From the NCBI RefSeq assembly GCF_000144695.1, contig NC_014378.1, forward strand, positions 1,152,781 through 1,216,780: DNA of 64,000 bases. The letters run 5' to 3'. This DNA is from Acetohalobium arabaticum DSM 5501 (GTDB lineage: Bacteria > Bacillota > Halanaerobiia > Halobacteroidales > Acetohalobiaceae). The number at the start of each line of letters is the position of its first letter. Within the stretch, counting starts at the first letter, position 1. Made by a program: the position numbers and the translations under genes. Of the stretch, positions 16,905-26,403 are shown one piece after another. The notes below the pieces were generated by a model that was not told the DNA's origin, made no database searches, and saw only the letters and a list, made by a program, of their open reading frames with translations.

Positions 16905-18524
16905 TTGAAAGATAAATCTAATGTTGCTTATTTCTGTATGGAGTACGGACTTAATGAGGAATTACCGATTTATTCTGGAGGACTAGGAGTTTTAGCTGGA
17001 GATTATCTTAAGGCTGCCGATGACTTAGACTTACCGCTAGTTGGAATTGGTATTCTCTGGGACCAGGGATATACTCATCAGTATATTGGTGAAGATGGTA
17101 GACCTTATGATACCTTTCCTACATTTGATTTTGATGAATATTTACAGGATACTGGTGTTACTGTAACAGTTACTGTTGATGGAGAAGAAGTTAACTGTAA
17201 AGTGAAATTATTAGAACGGTATGATAATGCTCCGCTTTATTTATTAGATACCAATATTTCCGATAGCAAACATAGCTGGATTACCAGTAAATTATATGAT
17301 GGAGATGAATATGACCGTATAGCTCAGGAGATAGTTTTAGGAATTGGTGGTGTGCGGGCTTTACGTGAACTTAATATTAATGTTGATAAGTATCACTTCA
17401 ATGAAGGCCATGCTGTTTTTGCTGGAGTTGAATTGATTCGAGAAAAGATGGAAGCAGGAATGTCTTTTAGTGAAGCTAAGGAAGCGACGCGAGAAGAGAT
17501 TGTTTTCACTACTCATACTCCTGTTGAAGCAGGGAATGAAGCCCATGATCATGGATTATTACGGAGGTTAGGAGTTTATAATAGTTTAGATTATGAAATG
17601 ATGGAAAGTATTGGAGGGAATCCGTTTAATATGACAGTAGCTGGTTTGAAATTATCATCAGTTACTAACGGTGTTTCTAAACTACATGAACAAACGACTA
17701 AAGAAATGTGGGAAGATGTAGAAGACAAAGCACCAATTACCGGGGTTACCAATGGAGTTCATGCTAATACTTGGCAGGATGAACGAATGAAGGATGCTTA
17801 TGAAGCTGGTGAAGATCTCTGGCAGCCGCATTCTGAATTAAAACAGGAGTTAGTGGATTATATTGCAGGAAACCATTATTATGGAACCCAATTAGATACT
17901 AATACTTTAATTATTGGTTTTGCCCGGCGAGCTGCGGAATATAAGCGTTGGCAATTAATTTTTGAAAATGAAGAAAAGATTGCACCTTTGTTAGAAGAGA
18001 GAAAGCTTCAGCTTGTCTTTTCTGGTAAAGCACATCCTGATGATGAATTAGGTAAGGATATTGTTCAAAGTCTAGTTCAAATTGAACAGAGATATAAAGG
18101 TAGTGTTGTCTTTTTAGAGAATTACAATCTAGGTGTTGCCCAGAAGATGATAAAGGGGTGTGATGTCTGGCTTAATAATCCTCGCCGTCCTTTGGAAGCT
18201 AGCGGTACTTCCGGTATGAAAGCAGCTATGAATGGAGTTTTGAATTTAAGTGTAGTTGACGGCTGGGTTGGTGAAGGAGTAGAACATAATGTTAGCGGCT
18301 GGTTGATTGATGAATTACTGCCTGATATTAGTCAGCTAAATGATGACCAACAGGATGCAGAAGCATTATATAAGATTATCTATGATGAAATATTACCTAC
18401 TTATTATGAAGACCGTGATAAATGGAAGAAGATGATGCGGGCAAGCATTGATATGTCCCAGGAAAAGTTTTCTGCTCAGCGAATGATTAAAGATTATTAT
18501 ACTAGAATTTATAATCCAAAGTAA
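16905..18524 (+). CDS. glgP: Alpha-glucan phosphorylase (GT35, short form), copy 1
   Basis: A 539-residue PLP-dependent phosphorylase that releases glucose-1-phosphate from glycogen-type glucans. It begins with the short-form signature AYFCMEYGLNEELPIYSGGLG and carries HFNEGHAVF, THTPVEAGNEAHDH, NGVHANTW, RRAAEYKR and the PLP lysine in ASGTSGMKAAMNG (about residue 446). The start is TTG 16905 after AGAGGAGGATTAA. It opens the glycogen operon. A closely similar second copy is encoded on the minus strand at 38.1-39.8 kb, differing mainly in the mid-region and by an extra C-terminal tail there. Confidence 0.93.
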   Translation: MKDKSNVAYFCMEYGLNEELPIYSGGLGVLAGDYLKAADDLDLPLVGIGILWDQGYTHQYIGEDGRPYDTFPTFDFDEYLQDTGVTVTVTVDGEEVNCKVKLLERYDNAPLYLLDTNISDSKHSWITSKLYDGDEYDRIAQEIVLGIGGVRALRELNINVDKYHFNEGHAVFAGVELIREKMEAGMSFSEAKEATREEIVFTTHTPVEAGNEAHDHGLLRRLGVYNSLDYEMMESIGGNPFNMTVAGLKLSSVTNGVSKLHEQTTKEMWEDVEDKAPITGVTNGVHANTWQDERMKDAYEAGEDLWQPHSELKQELVDYIAGNHYYGTQLDTNTLIIGFARRAAEYKRWQLIFENEEKIAPLLEERKLQLVFSGKAHPDDELGKDIVQSLVQIEQRYKGSVVFLENYNLGVAQKMIKGCDVWLNNPRRPLEASGTSGMKAAMNGVLNLSVVDGWVGEGVEHNVSGWLIDELLPDISQLNDDQQDAEALYKIIYDEILPTYYEDRDKWKKMMRASIDMSQEKFSAQRMIKDYYTRIYNPK

Positions 18525-18581
18525 TATAATAAAAATTAATTAATAATTAAATTTGAAAGTAATTTTAGTGTAGATTTCATT

Positions 18582-18616
18582 ATCCCTAATCATATAAATG
18601 AGATTAGGGATTTACT
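18582..18616 (+). terminator. Hairpin after glgP copy 1
   Basis: A 10-base perfect stem, ATCCCTAATC/GATTAGGGAT, with a 10-base loop and a weak T-rich tail. It may end or attenuate transcription before the DUF4912 gene. Confidence 0.55.
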
Positions 18617-18752
18617 TGTATAGAGTAAGATTATTTCTATTTTAAATATATTTTTTACTTGAATTGTAATAAAGAGAGTTAAAAAGACATAGGATAGTGA
18701 TTGTGTGATGATATTTTTTATTTTTAATGATTTAAAAAGGTAGGTGATATAT

Positions 18753-19436
18753 ATGTCAGAATCTAAAGAAAAAAAGTTATCTAAGCTACAGAAAGAATCT
18801 ATACAGGGAGATAGTGAGCTCAGTAGTTTTAGTCAACAGAATGAGGAGAAGAATCAGCAGCATAATTTACAGCAGGTTTTTGATGACGAATATGAGTTAC
18901 CAGAAAGTTATGATCTAAATAGAATAGTATTACAAGTTAGAAATCCAGAATCCATTTATATTTATTGGGAGTATACTTTCGATAAGCTGCAAGATACTGC
19001 TATTCAAGCTGGATATGAAGATGTAAAGAAGGCACCATTGATTTTAAGAGTATATTGCTGTGGAGAGAATAATACAGAAGCAGAGTATTATGATATAAAT
19101 ATTACATTAGATCATAATGATTGGTATTTATATGATTTGAATCCAGACCATGATTATGAAGTTGAATTGGGAATTCTTAATGATAAATTTTATCCTATAC
19201 TTAAGTCCAATCAGGTAACAACTCCCAGTAATAGTATCAGTGATAAGCTGGATGAAGAATGGATGACAGTTACAGAAAAATTAGAGGAAATATATACTTT
19301 AGCTGGAATAGATGAATTAGAAAGTTATAGCTCTGAGAATCTAATGCAGGAGATGACAAAAGAGATTAAACTATCTCATTTAAAAACAGGATATAGTTCT
19401 TTAGAAGTTTTAAAGAATTCAGATGAAGTAAGGTAA
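18753..19436 (+). CDS. DUF4912 protein in the glycogen operon
   Basis: A 227-residue soluble protein. After a charged, Gln/Ser-rich N-terminus (about 45 residues) comes the DUF4912 pattern: YDLNRIVLQVRNPESIYIYWEYT and WYLYDLNPDHDYEVELGIL. DUF4912 has an immunoglobulin/fibronectin-like fold and is often beside alpha-glucan genes, so a carbohydrate-binding or scaffolding role is plausible. The last 60 residues look helical. The start is ATG 18753 with AAAGGTAGGTGAT; the in-frame GTG 18744 lies inside that site. It is 26 bases upstream of the GH57 branching enzyme. Confidence 0.8.
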   Translation: MSESKEKKLSKLQKESIQGDSELSSFSQQNEEKNQQHNLQQVFDDEYELPESYDLNRIVLQVRNPESIYIYWEYTFDKLQDTAIQAGYEDVKKAPLILRVYCCGENNTEAEYYDINITLDHNDWYLYDLNPDHDYEVELGILNDKFYPILKSNQVTTPSNSISDKLDEEWMTVTEKLEEIYTLAGIDELESYSSENLMQEMTKEIKLSHLKTGYSSLEVLKNSDEVR

Positions 19437-19462
19437 TTACTAAAACTTAGAGGTGATGAAGC

Positions 19463-21064
19463 TTGTCAAAAAATAAAGGTTATTTATCATTAGTTTTACA
19501 TGCCCATCTACCATTTGTACGTCATCCAGAACATGATAATTTTTTAGAAGAACGGTGGCTATATGAAGCAATTACAGAAACTTATATTCCATTAATTAAG
19601 CAGTTTGAGGAATTACATCAGAATGAAGTGGATTATAAGTTAACAGTCTCTTTAAGTCCTACTTTAATTTCCATGTTAACTGATGAATTATTACAGCAGC
19701 GGTATATTGACTATCTTGATCGATTGATTGGATTAACTAACTCTGAAGTTGACCGCACTTCAGACCAGCCCCAGATGAATCAGACAGCTAGAATGTATCT
19801 GGATAAATTTAAAGAGGCAAAAGAGATCTTTATTGGTTGGTATAATAAGGATTTAATTGCTGCTTTTAAAGAGTTTCAAGAATTAGGATATCTGGAGTTA
19901 ATAGTCTGTGGAGCAACTCATGGTTATCTTCCGTTGATGGAAGAGTATCCTGAAGCGGTACGGGCCCAGATTGAATTAGCAGTTAATACCTATAAACAAT
20001 ATTTTGATCGAAAGCCAAAAGGAATCTGGTTACCTGAATGCGGTTATTATCCTGGATTAGATAAGATTTTAGCTGATTATAATCTCCGATTCTTTATTCT
20101 TGATACTCACGGTTTATTATATGCTACTCCTAGACCTAAATATGGAGCCTTTGCTCCTGTTTATACTGAATCTGGAGTAGCAGCTTTTGGCAGAGATAAT
20201 CAATCTTCAGAGAAGGTCTGGAGTGCTGAAGAAGGCTATCCGGGTGATCATAATTATCGAGAATATTATCGTGATATTGGATTTGATTTATCTTTTGATT
20301 ATCTACAGCCTTATATTCAGCAGGAAGTAAGAGTTAATACTGGGCTGAAGTATTATAAGATAACAGGAGAGGACAGTAATTTACAGGAGAAAGAACTGTA
20401 TAACTATCAGAAGGCATTGGATAGAGCTAAAATACATGCTGAAGACTTTATTCAACAGCAGATAGAACAGATTGAAAAGTTAAATGATCTAATGGATAGA
20501 AAGCCGATGATTACTGCTCCGTATGATGCGGAATTATTTGGACACTGGTGGTATGAAGGGCCTAACTTTCTGAATTATTTGATTAGAAAGCTTGATAATG
20601 ATCAGGAAGTGATAGAATTAATTTCGCCTGTGGAGTATTTAAAAGAGTATCCTGAGAACCAAGTCTGTGAACCTCCAATGTGTAGCTGGGGAGCTAATGG
20701 CTATAATGATGTCTGGGTAGAAGATAGTAATGCCTGGATTTATCGCCATCTACATCAAGCAGCAGATAAGATGATTGAACTGGCTACGGATTATGAAGAG
20801 CCGGATAGCCTAACGGAGCGAGCTTTAAATCAGGCGGCGCGTGAATTATTGTTGGCTCAGAGCAGCGATTGGGCATTTATTATGAAGACTGATACTATGG
20901 TTGAATATGCTGTTAAGCGGACTAAGAGCCATATACATCGCTTCTTTAATCTCTATAATCAGATTAAGATGGATGATCTTGATGTTGACTGGCTAGAAGA
21001 GTTAGAATATAAGGATAATATCTTTTCTGAGATTGATTATCGCGTATATAGTGAAGAGTATTAA
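19463..21064 (+). CDS. GH57 1,4-alpha-glucan branching enzyme
   Basis: The 533-residue GH57 enzyme makes alpha-1,6 branches in glycogen. The family motifs are LVLHAHLPFVRHPE at the N-terminus, THGYLPL, the nucleophile glutamate in GIWLPECGYYPG (about residue 192), the acid aspartate in APYDAELFGHWW (about 356), and the C-terminal helical domain motif SSDWAFIMKT. No GH13 GlgB is present in this cluster, so this enzyme presumably takes its place. The start TTG 19463 follows AGAGGTGATGAA. GH57 branching enzymes are most common in thermophiles, cyanobacteria and some anaerobes. Confidence 0.92.
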   Translation: MSKNKGYLSLVLHAHLPFVRHPEHDNFLEERWLYEAITETYIPLIKQFEELHQNEVDYKLTVSLSPTLISMLTDELLQQRYIDYLDRLIGLTNSEVDRTSDQPQMNQTARMYLDKFKEAKEIFIGWYNKDLIAAFKEFQELGYLELIVCGATHGYLPLMEEYPEAVRAQIELAVNTYKQYFDRKPKGIWLPECGYYPGLDKILADYNLRFFILDTHGLLYATPRPKYGAFAPVYTESGVAAFGRDNQSSEKVWSAEEGYPGDHNYREYYRDIGFDLSFDYLQPYIQQEVRVNTGLKYYKITGEDSNLQEKELYNYQKALDRAKIHAEDFIQQQIEQIEKLNDLMDRKPMITAPYDAELFGHWWYEGPNFLNYLIRKLDNDQEVIELISPVEYLKEYPENQVCEPPMCSWGANGYNDVWVEDSNAWIYRHLHQAADKMIELATDYEEPDSLTERALNQAARELLLAQSSDWAFIMKTDTMVEYAVKRTKSHIHRFFNLYNQIKMDDLDVDWLEELEYKDNIFSEIDYRVYSEEY

Positions 21065-21098
21065 TGAGTATAATTATTTATAAAGAAGGAGAGATAGT

Positions 21099-22352
21099 AT
21101 GGAAACTTTAGCTATGGTTCTAGCCGGAGGAAAAGGAAGTAGATTGGATATTCTATCGGCAGATAGAGCAAAACCTAGTGTTCCTTTTGCAGGAAAGTTT
21201 AGAATTATTGATTTTGCTTTGAGTAACTGTGTTAATTCTGGCATTTATGATGTTGGAATTTTGACTCAATACTTACCGAGATCACTTAATAGACATATCG
21301 GAATCGGCAAGCCTTGGGATCTTGATAGGCAGTTTGGCGGTGCAACATTATTACAGCCCTATACCGGAAAGAAAGGCGGTTGGTATCAGGGAACAGCCCA
21401 TGCAATCTATCAAAATATCAATTATATTAAGGATATAGACCCTGAGTATGTAATTATTTTATCTAGTGATCATGTTTATAAGATGGATTATTCAAAAATG
21501 GTGAATTATCATAAAGAAAAAGGAGCAGATTTAACGATTGCAGTTAAACCGGTTTCTATGAAGGAGGCTAGCCAGTTTGGTATTTTAACTACTGATGAAG
21601 AAATGCAGATAAATGATTTCCAGGAAAAACCGGATAATCCCTCTAGTAATTTAGCTTCAATGGGGATTTATGTCTTTACTAAAGATGTTCTAGTTGGAAA
21701 ACTGGAGGAGTTCTGTAATCAGGAAAATTCGGATTTTGGCCATCATATTATTCCTCAAATGATTGATCCGGATGATGTTTTTGCCTATGAATTTAATGGA
21801 TACTGGCAGGATGTTGGAACATTGAAATCATACTGGGAGACCAATTTAGAATTAACGGACCTAGTGCCGGAGATGAATCTATATGATGATAACTGGAAGT
21901 TACTTACTCGCAGTGAGGAACAGCCACCGGTTAAGTTTGGTCCTAAGGGACAAGCAAGTAAGAGTTTAATCTCAAATGGAGCAATTATTAATGGGAAAGT
22001 AGAAAATTCAGTTATCTCTCCCGGTGTTTTTATAGAGGAAAATGTAGTAATTAAGGATTCTATTATCTGTAATGATTCAAAGATTAAACAGGGGACTGTA
22101 ATAAACAAGAGCATAATAGATAAGGAAGTAATTATCGGATCAGAATGTCAGATAGGCTGCAGCGGTGAGAAAAAAGCAAATTTTGAACAGCCTGAAATAT
22201 TACATAGCGGGTTAAATGTAATCGGGAAAGGGGCCGAAGTTCCAGCAGAAACCTGTATTGAAAAGAATTGTCGTATCTTTCCTTGGATTGAAGAAGATGA
22301 TTTTAGAAAGAAAGCTATCCAAAGTGGAAGTACTGTTCGGCCGCAGACTTAG
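21099..22352 (+). CDS. glgC: Glucose-1-phosphate adenylyltransferase
   Basis: A 417-residue ADP-glucose pyrophosphorylase, making the sugar donor for glycogen synthase. The nucleotidyl-transferase motif LAGGKGSRLDILSADRAKPSVPF is near the N-terminus, followed by GTAHAIYQN, LSSDHVYKMDY, FQEKPDNP and a C-terminal left-handed beta-helix of hexapeptide-like repeats (VENSVISPGVFIEENVVI). Ribosome site AAGAAGGAGAGA. The stop is 22 bases before the GTG start of glgA. It appears complete. Confidence 0.95.
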   Translation: METLAMVLAGGKGSRLDILSADRAKPSVPFAGKFRIIDFALSNCVNSGIYDVGILTQYLPRSLNRHIGIGKPWDLDRQFGGATLLQPYTGKKGGWYQGTAHAIYQNINYIKDIDPEYVIILSSDHVYKMDYSKMVNYHKEKGADLTIAVKPVSMKEASQFGILTTDEEMQINDFQEKPDNPSSNLASMGIYVFTKDVLVGKLEEFCNQENSDFGHHIIPQMIDPDDVFAYEFNGYWQDVGTLKSYWETNLELTDLVPEMNLYDDNWKLLTRSEEQPPVKFGPKGQASKSLISNGAIINGKVENSVISPGVFIEENVVIKDSIICNDSKIKQGTVINKSIIDKEVIIGSECQIGCSGEKKANFEQPEILHSGLNVIGKGAEVPAETCIEKNCRIFPWIEEDDFRKKAIQSGSTVRPQT

Positions 22353-22374
22353 TATCTATAGTGGAGGGAATAAT

Positions 22375-23820
22375 GTGGATAATAGACTAAAGGTATTATT
22401 TGTTTCTCCAGAAGTCGACCCATTTATCAAAACAGGCGGTTTAGCTGATGTAGCAGGTTCACTGCCGCAAGCGATTAAAGAGTTAGGAGTAGATATTAGA
22501 GTTGTATTACCGGAGTATAGTCAAGTTCCGGATGAATATCTTAATCAATTAGAACATCTTCTGCATTATAGAACCAAAGTTGGCTGGCGTGATGAGTATG
22601 TGGGAATCAATAACCTGGATAATAAAGGAGTACCAACTTATTTTATTGATAATAAACATTACTTTGATCGAACCGCTGTATACGGTCATGATGATAAACA
22701 GATTCAGTTTGCTTACTTTTGTCGTGCTGTGCTGGAGATGCTGCCTAAAATTGGTTTTCAGCCTGATATTATTCACTGTAATGACTGGCAGACGGGGCCA
22801 ATAAGCATCATGTTAAAAGAGAATTATAAACTATATGATTTCTATCAAGATATCAAGACTGTCTATACTATTCATAATTTGCGTTATCAAGGGAAATTCG
22901 ATAGAGAAATTTTAGAAGATGTCTTAGCTTTGGATTCGGCCCATTGGGAATCGGGAGTTGTAAAGCATGATAATAATGTTAATTATATGAAGATGGGAAT
23001 TAATATGTCAGATACTGTCACTACAGTTAGTAATACTTATGCGGAAGAGATTAAGACTCCTTATTTTGGTGAAGGTCTTGATTATGTGATTAGAATGAAT
23101 GCTGATGATGTTTATGGAATTATTAATGGTATTGATTATAAGAAGTATAATCCAGCAGTTGATGAGGAAATTTATGCAAAGTATGATTTGGAGAATCTAG
23201 AAGGAAAAGCTGAAAATAAGAAGAAGCTTCAGAAAGATATGGGACTGTCTGCTAAAGATGTCCCGGTAATTGGTATGGTATCGCGCTTGGTAGAGCAGAA
23301 AGGTTTGGATTTAATTGGCCAGGTGATTGATGAATTGATGAACGAGGAGATTCAGTTTGTTATTTTAGGTACCGGAGAAGAGAGATATGAAGAGATCTTT
23401 AAAGCAGCGGCTAGCCGATATCCGGATAAGATTGCTGCTAATATTAAGTATGATTCTACATTGGCTAAGAAGATTTATGCCGGAAGTGATCTATTTTTGA
23501 TGCCTTCTAAATATGAACCCTGTGGAATAGGTCAGTTAATCAGTCTACGCTACGGTACAATACCGGTAGTTAGAGAGACAGGCGGTTTAAATGATACTAT
23601 TCAGTCTTATAATGAAGAAACTGGCAGCGGAAATGGTTTTAGTTTTACCGATTATAATGCCGATGATATGTTATATACTATTCGCCGAGCAGTTAAATTT
23701 TATAATCAGCCTTCAGAGTGGCAGGGGTTAGTGAAGAATGCAATGAAGAGTGACTTTAGCTGGCATAATTCGGCTGAAGAATATTTGGAGTTATATCAGA
23801 ATACTATAGCTCAAGTTTAA
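22375..23820 (+). CDS. glgA: Glycogen synthase (GT5)
   Basis: A 481-residue glycogen synthase. The N-terminal VLFVSPEVDPFIKTGGLADVAGSLP contains the ADP-glucose-binding KTGGL motif; downstream are IHCNDWQTGP, TIHNLRYQG, INGIDYKKYNP and the GT-B donor region PSKYEPCGIGQLISLRYG. I start it at GTG 22375, behind GGAGGGA; the longer in-frame extension would overlap glgC by about 95 bases and is not conserved-looking. It is followed one base later by the ribosome site of the split ComFB-like gene. Confidence 0.95.
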   Translation: MDNRLKVLFVSPEVDPFIKTGGLADVAGSLPQAIKELGVDIRVVLPEYSQVPDEYLNQLEHLLHYRTKVGWRDEYVGINNLDNKGVPTYFIDNKHYFDRTAVYGHDDKQIQFAYFCRAVLEMLPKIGFQPDIIHCNDWQTGPISIMLKENYKLYDFYQDIKTVYTIHNLRYQGKFDREILEDVLALDSAHWESGVVKHDNNVNYMKMGINMSDTVTTVSNTYAEEIKTPYFGEGLDYVIRMNADDVYGIINGIDYKKYNPAVDEEIYAKYDLENLEGKAENKKKLQKDMGLSAKDVPVIGMVSRLVEQKGLDLIGQVIDELMNEEIQFVILGTGEERYEEIFKAAASRYPDKIAANIKYDSTLAKKIYAGSDLFLMPSKYEPCGIGQLISLRYGTIPVVRETGGLNDTIQSYNEETGSGNGFSFTDYNADDMLYTIRRAVKFYNQPSEWQGLVKNAMKSDFSWHNSAEEYLELYQNTIAQV

Positions 23821-23872
23821 AAGGAGAGGATAATGGTGACTTCTGGAAATTTATTAGAGAAAGCAGTAGCAG

Positions 23873-24160
23873 GTCACCTTCTCCCCATTAAAATGGGAAG
23901 CTTGGGAAAATCATTTTAGTGTAAGGTGTCCAGGGTAAGTTAGTTATCTAGCTACGTTATGGTAGTTACGATACCTTAAAGTGCCTCCCTAGCTTTAAGC
24001 TCTATCGCCTAGCATTAAATAACTCAATGGGAGTACAATAGAGTAGTGTGTTAAGCGTAAAAGCTACCATAACTTACCCGAAGGGAGCGTAGACATTACT
24101 TAAAAGTCTACCGTTACCTTATTTTAAGAGAGTAGATACCTTATCTACTTAACCTAAACC
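23873..24160 (+). ncRNA. Probable omega-RNA (HEARO-type) upstream of iscB
   Basis: The 300 bases before iscB have no credible ORF but several complementary segments: GGGTAAGTTA (23933-23942) with TAACTTACCC (24070-24079), extended by TGGTAG (23960-23965) with CTACCA (24064-24069); hairpins GTAGAC/GTCTAC (24089-24111) and AGTAGATA/TATCTACT (24131-24149). IscB proteins work with an RNA encoded immediately upstream whose 5' guide comes from sequence flanking the element, so here the guide would read from the interrupted gene, ending near 23872. Exact ends are not visible. Confidence 0.75.
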
Positions 24161-24178
24161 AAAAAAGGATGTGTTAAA

Positions 24179-25516
24179 ATGGTATTTGTGCTCAATAAAG
24201 ACAAAACTCCACTTAATCCTTGTCATAACGGTAAGGCTAAGTGGTTATTAGATAATAATTATGCTGTAGTGCATAAGATACAACCTTTTACAATCAGACT
24301 TAAAAAGAAAGTTACTAATCCTAATTTGAAGGACTATACACTTAAAATTGACCCTGGGAGTAAAACAACAGGGTTAGCTATCAATAACGGCAGTCAAGTA
24401 GCGTTTTTAGCTAATTTGCATCATCGAGCTGATACTATTAAGCAAAACTTACAAACCCGTAGAGAACATAGGCGGTTTAGACGCTCTCAATTGAAGTATA
24501 GAGAAAAACGTTTTGATAATCGTAAGCGGGGAGATAACTGGTTACCACCGAGTGTTGATTCTATAGTTAATAACATTAAAACCTGGGTGCAGCGGTTAAA
24601 GAAGTTATGTCCTATCAGCAAAGTAGTAGTTGAAATGGTAAGATTTGATACCCAGAAAATGCAAAATCCTGAGATCGAAGGTATAGAGTATCAGCAAGGC
24701 ACATTACAAGGTTACAATGTAAGAGAATATTTACTTTATAAGCACAATCACACTTGCCAATACTGTGGGGGCGAAAGTGGTGATCCAGTTTTGGAAGTTG
24801 AGCATAAAATTCCTAGCTCACGTGGCGGTACAGATAGTATCAAAAACCTTACTCTATCATGCAAGACTTGTAATCAGGATAAAGATAATCGAACACTTAA
24901 AGAATGGTTACAGGACTTAAAAGAGCAGGATTTCCGCAAAAAGCTACCTAAAGTTCGCTACAAAAATGTAAAGCAGATACTTGAAAGTAAAGTAGATATT
25001 TCACTTAAAGATGCAGGTAGAGTCAATAGTTATCGTTATAAGTTGTTAGATCAGCTTAAAAGCATTTGTAGCAATATTGAAACATCAACTGGTGCTAAGA
25101 CTAAGTATAACCGCAATCAAGTAGCTGAATTAGAGAAAACTCATTATTTTGATGCGTTATGTGTTGGGACTGCTAAGCAAGAATATAGTTTTCAAAAAGG
25201 GTTTAAAGTGTTAAGTATTAAAGCAACAGGTCGAGGTACAAGACAGCGTACTTTGCTTGATAAGTATGGGTTTCCAAGAGCTTATCGTTCACGTAATAAG
25301 TATGTAGATAACTTTAAAACAGGCGATTTAGTTAAAGCAGTAATTCCTAAAGGTAAAAACAAGGGAGTTTACTTTGCTAGAGTATCTACTCGCAAAAGTG
25401 GTTACTTTAGGTTAGATTGTTTTAATGGCAGTAAAGTTGATGGAGTAAATAGTAAATATTTAAACTTACTACAACGAGGAGCTGGTTATAGCTATAGTTT
25501 TGAAGATATAGCTTAA
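24179..25516 (+). CDS. iscB: IscB RNA-guided nuclease (RuvC plus HNH)
   Basis: A 445-residue IscB, the presumed ancestor family of Cas9. Domains in order: N-terminal PLMP-type segment (VFVLNKDKTPLNPCHNGKA), RuvC-I (LKIDPGSKTTGLAI, about 55-70, catalytic Asp), Arg-rich bridge helix (RREHRRFRRSQLKYREKRF, about 94-112), RuvC-II (KVVVEMVRFD, catalytic Glu), HNH with zinc pairs CQYC and CKTC around EVEHKIPSSRGG, and RuvC-III (THYFDALCVG). All catalytic positions I can identify are present, so it looks active. It cleaves DNA matching the guide of its omega-RNA and helps keep the element in place. Ribosome site AAGGATG. Confidence 0.93.
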   Translation: MVFVLNKDKTPLNPCHNGKAKWLLDNNYAVVHKIQPFTIRLKKKVTNPNLKDYTLKIDPGSKTTGLAINNGSQVAFLANLHHRADTIKQNLQTRREHRRFRRSQLKYREKRFDNRKRGDNWLPPSVDSIVNNIKTWVQRLKKLCPISKVVVEMVRFDTQKMQNPEIEGIEYQQGTLQGYNVREYLLYKHNHTCQYCGGESGDPVLEVEHKIPSSRGGTDSIKNLTLSCKTCNQDKDNRTLKEWLQDLKEQDFRKKLPKVRYKNVKQILESKVDISLKDAGRVNSYRYKLLDQLKSICSNIETSTGAKTKYNRNQVAELEKTHYFDALCVGTAKQEYSFQKGFKVLSIKATGRGTRQRTLLDKYGFPRAYRSRNKYVDNFKTGDLVKAVIPKGKNKGVYFARVSTRKSGYFRLDCFNGSKVDGVNSKYLNLLQRGAGYSYSFEDIA

Positions 25517-25723
25517 AGTCAGAACCGTCGCCATTCCTCTCCTCAATAAATTAAGGAGTCTCCTGGCGACATTTTCATGAAATTAAAGAAATATTAGCTG
25601 AAAAGGAAGATATATGCAGCTGTGAACAGTGCCGGAATGATATACTTGCTTTAGCTTTGAATAAAAAAGGCTCCTCATCATGATAGATGATTTATAGTAA
25701 AAGAGATAATATTTATTTTGATA

Positions 25724-25765
25724 AAGTTTCTTTCTAATTCTGAATTAGAAAGAAACTTTTTTTAT
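25724..25765 (+). terminator. Terminator of the glycogen operon
   Basis: A 17-base perfect inverted repeat, AAGTTTCTTTCTAATTC and its complement, is followed by TTTTTTT, 40 bases after the ComFB-like remnant. The rest of the gap to 25907 is AT-rich with no other feature seen. Confidence 0.9.
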
Positions 25766-25907
25766 TTAGATAAGAATAAGTGACTATCTAAAGAAATTAT
25801 AGAAACATCTAAAGAAAATTATATTTTTAATCTAAAAAAATTGATATAATTATCATGAATAGTAAATAAGTATTAACTTTTCTAAGTTAATTGAATGGAG
25901 GGCTAGA

Positions 25908-26402
25908 ATGAACGATAAAAACCAGGCTATTAATTTCTGGATTATGAATTTTTTATTATTTTTATTTTGGTTTTTATTATCTGGAAGCTTTAATTTTTTT
26001 AGTATAGTTATTGGATTAATTCTATCTTATTTAATTTTCAATTTATCAATAAGATTTTTTGGTAATGAGCTAGAGTTCTGGTATCGACCACGGCAGTTGT
26101 TGTTATTAACGAATTTTTTTGTTAGTTTAATATCAGAAATTATAAAAGCTAATCTCAATATGGCTTGGATAATAATTAATCCTAAATTGCCTGTTTCACC
26201 GGGGATAGTTAAGTTTAAAACTGGTTTAAAATCTGATTTAGCTAAAGTTATTTTAGCCAATACAATTACTCTTACGCCTGGGACATTGACAATAGATATT
26301 AATGGAGATGAATTTATAGTACATATAATTGCTAAAGAAAGTATAGAGGGGCTTTTGTCTAATGAATTAGAGAAATTATTATCTGAAATAGAGGGGAATT
26401 AA
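25908..26402 (+). CDS. mrpE: Na+/H+ antiporter subunit E (MrpE/MbhA-type)
   Basis: A 164-residue protein with two N-terminal membrane segments and the MnhE pattern NTITLTPGTLTIDINGDEFIVHII near residue 118. It is the first gene of a 12-frame operon in the E-F-G-D order used by archaeal-type Mbh and by Mrp complexes. Subunit E forms part of the membrane arm that couples Na+ and H+ movement. It ends one base before the start codon region of mrpF. Confidence 0.9.
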   Translation: MNDKNQAINFWIMNFLLFLFWFLLSGSFNFFSIVIGLILSYLIFNLSIRFFGNELEFWYRPRQLLLLTNFFVSLISEIIKANLNMAWIIINPKLPVSPGIVKFKTGLKSDLAKVILANTITLTPGTLTIDINGDEFIVHIIAKESIEGLLSNELEKLLSEIEGN

Positions 26403-26403
26403 T

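Larger units (their letters stand above)
23873..25570 (+). mobile_element. IscB element (IS200/IS605-related, no TnpA)
   Basis: About 1.7 kb bounded by a left-end hairpin region beginning GTCACCTTCTCCCCAT and a right-end imperfect hairpin GTCGCCA (25527-25533)/TGGCGAC (25564-25570). It contains a structured non-coding region and then iscB, and no TnpA transposase, so it moves only if a Y1 transposase acts in trans. The limits were set by restoring the frame of the interrupted ComFB-like gene and could shift by a base or two. No target duplication is seen, as expected for this superfamily. Confidence 0.75.
23833..25683 (+). pseudogene. ComFB-like gene split by the IscB element
   Basis: The 5' part (23833-23872, after AAGGAGAGG) encodes MVTSGNLLEKAVA; the 3' part (25571-25683) encodes FHEIKEILAEKEDICSCEQC and then RNDILALALNKKGSSS. 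Joining base 23872 to 25571 restores one frame of 50 residues with the ComFB pattern CxCxxCxxDxxALALN, whose cysteines probably bind zinc. The late-competence ComFB family also includes c-di-nucleotide-binding members. The IscB element lies exactly in between, so the gene is interrupted in this genome. The original frame was the last gene of the glycogen operon, one base after glgA. Confidence 0.75.

Noticed and set aside
23873-24160. CRISPR array next to the RuvC/HNH protein
   Set aside because: No regularly spaced direct repeats; the protein is IscB (445 residues, PLMP-type start), not Cas9.
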